Assembly: GCF_002746455.1 (NCBI RefSeq) | Contig: NZ_NWUW01000036.1 | Span: forward strand, 1-38,512 | Direction of reading: 5' to 3' | DNA: 38,512 nt | Source: Bacillus fungorum | GTDB lineage: Bacteria > Bacillota > Bacilli > Bacillales > Bacillaceae_G | The notes under the pieces: generated by a model | The model's input: the letters and a program-made list of their open reading frames with translations, nothing else | Database searches by the model: none | What the model was told of the DNA's origin: nothing | Shown here: positions 31,701 through 38,512 of the stretch, in pieces | Numbering within the stretch: position 1 is the first letter of the stretch | Layout of the letters: the number at the start of each line of letters is the position of its first letter | Made by a program: the position numbers and the translations under genes

Positions 31701-34700
31701 ACATAACTTGAAACAATGGGTGGCTGTTTCGAGTACGTACTGGATTTAACACTTCAACAAGCCGTTCAAATGGAACATCTTGATTTTCATAAGCTGCAAG
31801 ATTTACCTGCTTCACTCTATTCAATAATTCTTTAAAACTTGGATCTCCTGAAGTATTTGTACGTAACACTAATGTATTTACAAATAAACCAACAATATCT
31901 GAAAGTACATCATCATTTCTTCCAGCAATCGGACTGCCAATTGGTATATCAGTTCCAGCACCTAATCTAGTAAATAAGGCACTTAATCCTGCTTGTAACA
32001 CCATAAACAAACTAACTCCGTTTTTCCGTGCAAGCTCTACTAACCTACTATGCATACTTGCATCTATATGAAAATGAATTGTTTCTCCGCGGTAACTCGT
32101 TTCAATTGGACGCTGGTAATCTGTAGGTAACTCCAATTGATCTGGTAACCCCTTTAACTCTTTCTTCCAAAAATCTAATTGTGTTGAAATGAGACTCTCT
32201 TGTGTAGTTTCATCCCCTAACAATTGCTGTTGCCAAAGTGCATAATCTGCGTATTGAATTGGAAGTGTCTCCAACTGGACTCTGTCACCATGACATCGTG
32301 CTTTATATGCCGCTGCAAAATCCCTCGTTAACGGTTGTAATGACCAGCCATCCCCTACAATATGGTGTAATAGAATTAGTATTACATGTTCGTTTTCACT
32401 CACTTTAAAAAGTTGCAAACGAACTGCTGGTTCAACATCGAGGTTAAAGCTATATCTAACAGCCTCTGCAAGCACACTTTCTAATTCATCTTTACATGTT
32501 TTTGTTTTAATCATTTCTAGATTTAAATTTTCCATATCTAAAATTTTCTGATAGGAACTACCTAATACGTTAGGGAAAATTGTTCTAAGTGTTTCATGTT
32601 TCTCAACTACATCATAAAAGGCACCTCGCAATGCTTCCTCGTTCAACTTTCCAGACAAACGAAGGACTAATGGAATATTATAAGTAGGACTTGGACCTTC
32701 TAAACAATTTAAGAACCATAACCTGCGCTGTGCAAATGAAAGTGGAACTTCATTTGGTCTTCTTACTTTCTTAATCGCTGGTCTTGCAGTTTTTGCTTGA
32801 TCCAATTGCTTCGCTAGTTCAGCAACAGTTGGCGATTCAAATAGTTTCCCAATTCCTAGTTCCACACTTAACGTTTCACGAATTCTTGCCATTAAACGAG
32901 ATGCAAGAAGCGAATGTCCACCCATTTCAAAGAAATTATCATCAATGCTAATGCGAGAAACACCAAGTACTTCTGCAAATAAATCACATAATATTTCTTC
33001 TTTCGGATTTCTAGCAACCCTCTCGTTGTTCATTCCATTAAAATCAGGAGCAGGTAATTTCTTTCTGTCAACCTTACCATTTGGCGTTAATGGTAATTCT
33101 TCTAGCACAACAAATGCCGATGGTATCATATAATTCGCTAAACTTTCTGAAACATAAAAACGAATTTCTGATAGATTAATCGGTTCCTTTTCTTCTGCAA
33201 CGATATACGCAATGATGCGTTTATCATTTGGCCGATCTTCTCGTACGATTACTACAGCTTGTTGAATATTTTCATGTCGTTGTAATACCGTTTCAATTTC
33301 AGCTAATTCAATTCGGAATCCGCGGATTTTAATTTGATGATCTGCGCGACTAATGTACTCTAACGCACCATCATTACGCCATTTCACCAGATCTCCTGTA
33401 CGGTACATGCGCTTCCCTGATTCTCCATAAGGATTTGCAACAAACCGTTCAGCTGTTAACTCCGTTTTTCCTAAATATCCGCTTGCAAGTCCTTCCCCTG
33501 CAATATATAATTCACCAATAACTCCGGGTGGAACTGGTTGTAACCCTGCATCCAATACATACACTTCTGTATTGGAAATTGGCTTTCCAATAGGAGGTAT
33601 ACCCTTTTCACCTTCATCAATGTTCATGAAAGTAGACCAAATCGTCGTTTCAGTTGGTCCATATAAATTAGTTATTGAGCAACCTAATTCTTTTAATTTA
33701 TTTGCTAAATGCGCTGGAAGAGCTTCACCACCAACAAGTATGTTTAGCCCTTGTAGCTTCTCTGGATAATCAGTTACTAACGCCTGCCAAAGCGTCGGTG
33801 TAGCCTGCATAATGGTCACTCTTTCTTCTTGTAAAAGTGTCGTTAATGCTGATGGCTCTTGTATGTCTTCTTTTTGCGCAATTGTTAAACTTGCACCACT
33901 ACTAAGAGGTAAATAAATTTCTAGAGCAGAAATATCAAACGCAAAAGTTGTAACTGCTAATAAATGATCATTTTCATTTAATGAAAACTTTTGTTGCATA
34001 GCCATTAAAAAGTTACTTAAACCTCTCATAGGAACAATTACACCTTTGGGGTTTCCTGTTGAGCCTGAAGTATATATTGTATAGGCTGGGTTTAAAAGTG
34101 ATACATCATTCTTACATGCTATATTCATACGAGAATATGTATGTAACGCTAGTTTCGTTTCTTCGTCATTTAATACAATTTTTTTCATATCATTTTCTAT
34201 AACTAACTTAGATGAAACAGATGAATGTGTTATGATACAAACTGGTTTTGCATCAGTTACTATATAATTAACTCTTTCTGCTGGGTATTCTGGATCTATT
34301 GGTAAATATGCTGCACCAGCCTTTAAGACTGCTAGCATACTAACTACCATTTCTATTGATCTAGGGAATACTAAAGCTACAAACTGATTTGGCCCTATTC
34401 CTTCTTCTACTAAATAGTGCGCCAATTCATTCGCTCGTTCATTTAACTCTTTATACGTAAGATCTACACCGTTACAAGTAACTGCTATTTTATTTGGAGT
34501 TTTTTGTACTTGTTTTTCAAATAGTATAGGTAGGGCAATTAAATTATCAGCTTCCTTAGTTTCATTCCATTCCAATAAAACTTTATGATTTTCTTCAGGA
34601 AGAGTAATGTTTATCTTTCCAATCGACTCGTCTTTTTGATAAGCATTTATCATTAATTCTAATAACTTCATAAATCTCTCTTTATGCAATGCTAGTTCCG

Positions 34701-35913
34701 CGCCATTATATACTTCCGGATTCGCATCAAAATGAATCATTAACTCATTTTCATCGAAACGTTTATAAACATTTATCGATAAATCATCAACAGGTCCTGC
34801 TGATAAATTATGTGTAATACCACGATTCCCAGCAAAGTTAAGCCCATAATCAAAAGGCATAACATTCACTAACGGCCCGAATAACCTTTGATTTTCACCT
34901 AGTAACTTTAAGTCTCTTCTTAATTCCTCATGACGGTATTTATGATGGCGACGTACATCTCGGATTTCTTTAGAAACTTGCTGCAATAATTCCGCAAGAG
35001 TTATATTTGGAGTTACTGTAATACGAAGTGGGACTAAATTCATTACCATACTAGGTGTATGAATAGATACAGAACCTAGACGTCCCATCATTGGTAAACC
35101 TAAAACAATATCATTTTCACCTGTTAATTTATGCATATAAATACTTGTTACAGCGACAATGAATTCCGGCCAACTTGTTAACGAAATATTGATATCTTCT
35201 AGTAAAGTTTTCGTGCTAGAACTAGATAAATAAGCTGTTTCTCGTGAAAATCCATTTGATGTTCTCGGTGCTCGTTCTGCCAAACTTACAACTTCTGGTT
35301 CATCCGCAAACTTTTCTAACCAAAAAGTACGATCTTCCTGAATTTGTTTAGACTCACGATACTCAATATCTTCTTGCACAACTTTTGCAAGAGAACCAAA
35401 TGGCTTTTCATTCTTGTTTGTTTCTTCTATAAGTGATGTATACTCATTCGCTACCTTTTGGCTAAGAAGTGAAAATCCATAGCCATCCATCACAATGTGA
35501 TGGATGCGCTGATACCAAAAGAAACGATTATTTTCAACTTGAATAAGTGCTTCAGTAAATAAAGTATCTTTTTTCAAATCGACTGGCATAGATAAATCAT
35601 TTTTCATCCATACTTTAGCAGCTTCTTCAGGGTTTTCTTCTTTACGAACGTCAATAAAATGCATATGAAACTGTGATTCTTCAATAACTTGCCATGGGCC
35701 AATTTCATCCTCTTTGAAACGAACATGAAGTGCTTCTGCTTCCATTACAACTTTACGTACAGCTAATTCAAAAATGTCTTGATAAATATGTCCGTTTATT
35801 TCTACATATTCCCCAGTATTATATATCGGATTAAGCGGATCTAATTGTTGCGCAAACCACATACCAGACTGCGCAGATGATAACGAATGACGAATCTTTT
35901 GACTGTTAGGCAT
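28756..35913 (-). CDS. dhbF: Bacillibactin NRPS DhbF (C-A-T-C-A-T-TE)
   Basis: A 2385-residue dimodular synthetase, nearly the length of B. subtilis DhbF. C1 (1-440, HHIVMDG at His138-139), A1 (about 460-965), T1 (Ser1001 in GGHS), C2 (about 1045-1480, HHIVGDG at 1183-1184), A2 (about 1510-2035), T2 (Ser2074) and TE (Ser2204 in GWSLGG). By alignment to GrsA I read the specificity codes as DILQLGLIWK (Gly) for A1 and DFWNVGMVHK (Thr) for A2. It links 2,3-dihydroxybenzoyl-glycine-threonine and the TE joins three units into the trilactone. AAAGGGG precedes the ATG. The gene appears intact, without stop or frameshift. Confidence 0.97.
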   Translation of the reverse strand: MPNSQKIRHSLSSAQSGMWFAQQLDPLNPIYNTGEYVEINGHIYQDIFELAVRKVVMEAEALHVRFKEDEIGPWQVIEESQFHMHFIDVRKEENPEEAAKVWMKNDLSMPVDLKKDTLFTEALIQVENNRFFWYQRIHHIVMDGYGFSLLSQKVANEYTSLIEETNKNEKPFGSLAKVVQEDIEYRESKQIQEDRTFWLEKFADEPEVVSLAERAPRTSNGFSRETAYLSSSSTKTLLEDINISLTSWPEFIVAVTSIYMHKLTGENDIVLGLPMMGRLGSVSIHTPSMVMNLVPLRITVTPNITLAELLQQVSKEIRDVRRHHKYRHEELRRDLKLLGENQRLFGPLVNVMPFDYGLNFAGNRGITHNLSAGPVDDLSINVYKRFDENELMIHFDANPEVYNGAELALHKERFMKLLELMINAYQKDESIGKINITLPEENHKVLLEWNETKEADNLIALPILFEKQVQKTPNKIAVTCNGVDLTYKELNERANELAHYLVEEGIGPNQFVALVFPRSIEMVVSMLAVLKAGAAYLPIDPEYPAERVNYIVTDAKPVCIITHSSVSSKLVIENDMKKIVLNDEETKLALHTYSRMNIACKNDVSLLNPAYTIYTSGSTGNPKGVIVPMRGLSNFLMAMQQKFSLNENDHLLAVTTFAFDISALEIYLPLSSGASLTIAQKEDIQEPSALTTLLQEERVTIMQATPTLWQALVTDYPEKLQGLNILVGGEALPAHLANKLKELGCSITNLYGPTETTIWSTFMNIDEGEKGIPPIGKPISNTEVYVLDAGLQPVPPGVIGELYIAGEGLASGYLGKTELTAERFVANPYGESGKRMYRTGDLVKWRNDGALEYISRADHQIKIRGFRIELAEIETVLQRHENIQQAVVIVREDRPNDKRIIAYIVAEEKEPINLSEIRFYVSESLANYMIPSAFVVLEELPLTPNGKVDRKKLPAPDFNGMNNERVARNPKEEILCDLFAEVLGVSRISIDDNFFEMGGHSLLASRLMARIRETLSVELGIGKLFESPTVAELAKQLDQAKTARPAIKKVRRPNEVPLSFAQRRLWFLNCLEGPSPTYNIPLVLRLSGKLNEEALRGAFYDVVEKHETLRTIFPNVLGSSYQKILDMENLNLEMIKTKTCKDELESVLAEAVRYSFNLDVEPAVRLQLFKVSENEHVILILLHHIVGDGWSLQPLTRDFAAAYKARCHGDRVQLETLPIQYADYALWQQQLLGDETTQESLISTQLDFWKKELKGLPDQLELPTDYQRPIETSYRGETIHFHIDASMHSRLVELARKNGVSLFMVLQAGLSALFTRLGAGTDIPIGSPIAGRNDDVLSDIVGLFVNTLVLRTNTSGDPSFKELLNRVKQVNLAAYENQDVPFERLVEVLNPVRTRNSHPLFQVMLAFQNTPEATFNVPDLEASLEIQSVGSAKFDLTFEISESNGVDGTSNGLHGLLEFSTDLYKRETVQKLIERFILLLDDAATNPDQSIGRLEILTLAEKNTVLEKWNGGFQIAPEMTLPQLFEKQADINPNSIAVVFEDKKLTYEELNRKVNKIARFLIAKGIGPDQLVALAMPRSLNMVVSLLAVLKAGAGYLPLDPDYPADRISFMLHDAKPSCVLTNSEVEIECDEALKVLVDDVKIIAEVEKYSEDNIDEVERIKPLSPSHIAYVIYTSGSTGRPKGVMIPHQNVVRLLGATDHWFQFDGNDVWTMFHSYAFDFSVWEIWGPLLYGGRLVVVPHTVSRSPKEFLQLLVKEKVTVLNQTPSAFYQLMQADRENEEIGQKLSLRYVVFGGEALELSRLEDWYSRHPHNAPKLINMYGITETTVHVSYIELDETIVSLRANSLIGCSIPDLKVYVLDNYLQPVPPGVVGEMYVAGAGLARGYLGRAGLTAERFIADPFGKPGTRMYRTGDLARWRKDGTLDYIGRADHQIKIRGFRIELGEIEAVIMKHLKVEQVAVIVREDQPGDKRLVSYIVASNNEAIDTNEMRQFASGSLPDYMVPYAFVVVNELPLTPNGKLDRKALPAPEFIASSSSRGPRTPQEEMLCDLFTEVLSVPQIGIDDGFFDLGGHSLLAVQLMSRMKEALGVELNIGTLFAAPTVAGLAERLEMGNGQSALDVLLPLRASGDQLPLFCVHPAGGLSWCYAGLMKSLGTDYPIYGVQARGIAKNEELPKSLEEMAADYLKHVREVQPHGPYRLLGWSLGGNVVHAMAAQLQNEGEEVELLVMLDSYPGHFLPNTEAPTEEEALIALLALGGYDPDNMDGKPLTMESAVEILRKDGSALASLEEDTILNLKETYVNSVGLLGKYVPKVYNGDILFFRSTVIPDWFDPISPNTWLNYLDGEIVQHDIDCRHKDLCQPGPLTEIGQVLAKYLQNKKGVSRV

Positions 35914-35946
35914 TCTTTACTACCCCTTTATTATGTAGTCTATTTG

Positions 35947-36840
35947 TTACAGCACCTGTGCTGTTTGTGAAGATAGTAAACTGTACCAATCGGAAACAGT
36001 TGGACGTTCTGCTAAATCTGCAAAAGTGATTTCTTTCCCTTCACGACGCCACTTCTCTACTAAACTCATAATTCTGACCGAATCAAGCCCTCTATTTAAT
36101 AAGTCCTCATCAATATCAATACTCTCTACTGGCTCACGAAGTAGTTGTGCAACTAGTTCATGCACTTCCTGTATAGTGATTCCTTCACTCTCATCACCTT
36201 TTACACTTTGTAAATCGTTTAACAGTAGGTTTGTTGATGTCGTTACTGCACATCTATTGGATGCATACTCCAATGCTTGTTTATGATGCTCTAGTGAAAA
36301 ATCAGCAACTGCATCTGCTACAAAGAACGGCTCTATACCATCCATAAATGCTTCACAAGCTGTTAAAAGACAGCCAATATGCGCATAAATACCGCAAATA
36401 ATGAGTTGATCTCTTCCTTGTTCATTTAAAATTTCTAATAGATTTGTCTTTTTAAATGCACTATATCTCCATTTTGTTAGGAATATATCATCCTCATCAG
36501 GAGTAAGTTCATCAACAATTTTCTTTTTATCTGGTCCAGCAGGAATACCGTCACCCCAAAAGTCTTGTAATAAACCTCGTTGTTCTAACGTTTGCCCACC
36601 AGGTTGTGCTGTATAAACAACTGGTATACCAAGTTCCTTACATTTTTCTCTTATCATTTTAATATTTGAAATAAGTTCTACTTTTGGTGATTCTTTATCG
36701 CTATATGCATCAAGAAAATATTCTTGCATGTCATGAACTAAAAGTACTGCACGTTTCGGATCTGGTGTCCAATTCACTTTATTTTTTGGTAGTTCTGATT
36801 CAATTGGCATTTTATATACTGAAATAGATGGGATAGCCAT
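35947..36840 (-). CDS. dhbB: Isochorismatase with aryl carrier domain
   Basis: A 297-residue bifunctional protein. Residues 25-205 are an isochorismatase (LLVHDMQEYF with Asp37, FLTKWRYSAF with Lys123, ICGIYAHIGCLLTA), giving 2,3-dihydro-2,3-dihydroxybenzoate from isochorismate. Residues about 220-295 are an aryl carrier domain with the phosphopantetheine site Ser254 in NRGLDSVRIMSL, on which DhbE places 2,3-dihydroxybenzoate for use by DhbF. AAGGAAG lies upstream of the ATG. It is 24 bases after dhbE and 33 bases before dhbF. Confidence 0.95.
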   Translation of the reverse strand: MAIPSISVYKMPIESELPKNKVNWTPDPKRAVLLVHDMQEYFLDAYSDKESPKVELISNIKMIREKCKELGIPVVYTAQPGGQTLEQRGLLQDFWGDGIPAGPDKKKIVDELTPDEDDIFLTKWRYSAFKKTNLLEILNEQGRDQLIICGIYAHIGCLLTACEAFMDGIEPFFVADAVADFSLEHHKQALEYASNRCAVTTSTNLLLNDLQSVKGDESEGITIQEVHELVAQLLREPVESIDIDEDLLNRGLDSVRIMSLVEKWRREGKEITFADLAERPTVSDWYSLLSSQTAQVL

Positions 36841-36864
36841 CTAATCACTTCCTTCCGGTTTTTA

Positions 36865-38481
36865 TTATTGTTTTACTGTAATAAGTTTTTCAGCAATGAC
36901 TTTACGTAGTTCTTTTTTACTGACTTTTCCGACCCCTGTTTGCGGGAATGATTCAATAAATTCAATTCGATCTGGAATTTTATAAGCCGCTATACCACGT
37001 TCTCTTAAAAACATTTTTAATTCACTTACAGTTGGAACTTGTCCGCGAGCTATAACAAAAGCACAGGTACGTTCACCTAAATAATCGTCAGGCATAGATA
37101 CAATTGCTACATCATGTACCGCATCATGTGCTAATAGATGATTTTCAACCTCTTCCGCAGCAACTTTCTCACCACCACGGTTAATTTGGTCTTTATCTCT
37201 TCCCTCTACAATGATGTAACCTTGTTCATTTACTTTCACAAGATCTCCTGTGCGATAAAATCCATCCTTTGTAAATGATCGTGCATTATGTTCTTCCGCT
37301 TTATAATAACCACGAATTGTATATGGCCCTCGCGTTAATAAACTACCTACTTCACCAAGTTTTACATCGTTATCATTTTCATCAACAACTCGTACTTCAT
37401 CAAGTGTAGACATTGGTTTACCTTGTGTATGAATAATGATTTCTTCAGGATCATTTAATCTTGTGTAATTTACTAACCCTTCTGCCATACCAAACACTTG
37501 CTGTAATGTACAACCAAATGTAGGGCGTATACGCTTTGCAACTTCAGCACTAAACTTAGCACCACCTACTTGAATCACTTCTAGGCTCGATAAATCGTTA
37601 TTACGTGAAGATGCAGCATCAAGCCATATCATTGCTAATGGCGGAACGAGAGCAGTAATCGTTACTTTTTCTTTTTCTATAAGAGCAAATGCCTCATCTG
37701 GACTACCTCCATTTGCCAACACGACTTTTCCACCCGCATAGAACGTTCCAAATGTCCCAGGAGAACTCATTGGATAATTATGTGCTACTGGAAGAACTGC
37801 CATATAGATGCTCTCCGTATTTAAATTACAAATTTCAGCGCTAACACGTAAACTATAAATATAGTCATCATGTGTTCTAGGAATTAATTTAGAAAGTCCT
37901 GTTGTCCCTCCTGATAATTGGAGAAACGCAACATCACTTGGCTGAACTTCTGGTAATGAAACGGGATCCATATACAAATCATTTATGTTCACAAACTCTT
38001 CTTCTTCTCCCACTACAATTACATGTTGTAAAGTTGGCACGTTCTCTTTCACTACTCTCGCTAGTTTTTGATAATCAAAACCGAGAGCCTTATCTGAAAT
38101 AACGTAAGCACTCGCCTCACCAAACTCACAAAAATAACTAATTTCACTGCTTCGATGTGAAGGTAGTGCAAAAATAGGAAGTGCTCCAATTCGAAATAGT
38201 GCAAAACATATTTCAAAAAACTCGATAATGTTTGGTAACTGGATTACAACTCGATCCTCTTGCTTTATTCCTAAATTCAGTAAACCTGAAGCTAAGCGAT
38301 CTACTTTTTTATCAAGCTCACTATACGTTATATGCGTATTACCACTTACAACCGCAATTTGATCTCCATATTTTTCAGCACGCTTTCTTAACACTCCGCC
38401 AAATGTTTCCCCAAGCCAGCACCCTTCCGCTCGATAACGATCGGCAAATTCTTTTGGCCAGTTTGTATAACCTGTTAACAT
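36865..38481 (-). CDS. dhbE: 2,3-dihydroxybenzoate-AMP ligase
   Basis: A 538-residue stand-alone adenylating enzyme that forms 2,3-dihydroxybenzoyl-AMP and loads the carrier of DhbB. The ATP-binding loop is LSGGTTGLSKLIPRTH (189-204). HNYPMSS has Asn235 and Ser240, the residues that hold the dihydroxybenzoate in the B. subtilis DhbE structure and here at the same numbers. Near the C-terminus, GVGKVSKKELRK holds the catalytic Lys. AGGGGGA precedes the ATG. The upstream genes dhbA and dhbC and the operon promoter are expected beyond the right edge. Confidence 0.96.
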   Translation of the reverse strand: MLTGYTNWPKEFADRYRAEGCWLGETFGGVLRKRAEKYGDQIAVVSGNTHITYSELDKKVDRLASGLLNLGIKQEDRVVIQLPNIIEFFEICFALFRIGALPIFALPSHRSSEISYFCEFGEASAYVISDKALGFDYQKLARVVKENVPTLQHVIVVGEEEEFVNINDLYMDPVSLPEVQPSDVAFLQLSGGTTGLSKLIPRTHDDYIYSLRVSAEICNLNTESIYMAVLPVAHNYPMSSPGTFGTFYAGGKVVLANGGSPDEAFALIEKEKVTITALVPPLAMIWLDAASSRNNDLSSLEVIQVGGAKFSAEVAKRIRPTFGCTLQQVFGMAEGLVNYTRLNDPEEIIIHTQGKPMSTLDEVRVVDENDNDVKLGEVGSLLTRGPYTIRGYYKAEEHNARSFTKDGFYRTGDLVKVNEQGYIIVEGRDKDQINRGGEKVAAEEVENHLLAHDAVHDVAIVSMPDDYLGERTCAFVIARGQVPTVSELKMFLRERGIAAYKIPDRIEFIESFPQTGVGKVSKKELRKVIAEKLITVKQ

Positions 38482-38512
38482 TTTTTCTTCCCCCTATTTT
38501 TCATTCAATGAG

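Noticed and set aside
1..38512. tRNA, rRNA genes, CRISPR arrays or prophage modules
   Set aside because: None were seen; the only repeats are the IS end, the T-box duplication and short regulatory repeats.

Overview
The window is AT-rich chromosomal DNA from a Firmicute, most likely the Bacillus cereus group. This rests on gene content (bacillibactin NRPS operon with a linked sfp, a ThrZ-type threonyl-tRNA synthetase behind tandem T-boxes, a thermitase-like subtilisin, HU, DUF2798/DUF2441/DUF3891/DUF4937 families), strong AGGAGG-type ribosome binding sites and frequent TTG starts. No database search was possible; family names are by recognition.

Layout. Positions 1-127 are the right end of an IS3-family (IS150-like) insertion sequence, with the last codons of its transposase. 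Positions 223-7526 hold small metabolic or unknown genes: an MBL hydrolase, a GNAT, an overlooked 23-residue hydrophobic protein (1523-1594), a PH-like protein, a DUF2798 membrane protein, a DUF2441 protein, a nucleoside hydrolase, a ZIP metal transporter and a YdaP/PoxB-type pyruvate oxidase. Positions 7572-14956 are all on the minus strand: an OppB/OppC-like permease pair without ATPase or binding protein, an MFS exporter, a membrane-anchored alpha/beta hydrolase, and a BceAB-type peptide-resistance ABC transporter. No two-component genes are present, but a BceR-like inverted repeat lies upstream of the ATPase gene, and separate 11-bp direct repeats lie upstream of the hydrolase.

Positions 15205-17704 are thrZ with two near-identical tandem T-box riboswitches and a clear sigma-A promoter. 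Next come an RluF-like pseudouridine synthase, a YdbC-like protein, a degraded gap containing a small membrane-protein gene broken at codon 3, a membrane-anchored protein of unknown function, and a glycine-riboswitch-controlled Na+/amino-acid symporter. A secreted subtilisin, a DinB-family protein, an HD-like DUF3891 protein and HU follow.

Positions 25713-38481 are the distal part of a bacillibactin operon read leftwards: dhbE, dhbB, dhbF, mbtH, an MFS exporter, sfp and a chorismate-lyase-like gene. dhbA and dhbC, with the expected Fur-controlled promoter, would lie beyond the right edge. DhbE activates 2,3-dihydroxybenzoate and loads it on the carrier domain of DhbB. DhbF adds glycine and threonine (both specificity codes are readable) and its thioesterase trimerises and cyclises the product. 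MbtH supports adenylation, Sfp arms the carrier domains and the MFS protein is a plausible exporter. The last gene, related to chorismate lyases, has no known role in bacillibactin synthesis and is the most intriguing accessory of the locus.
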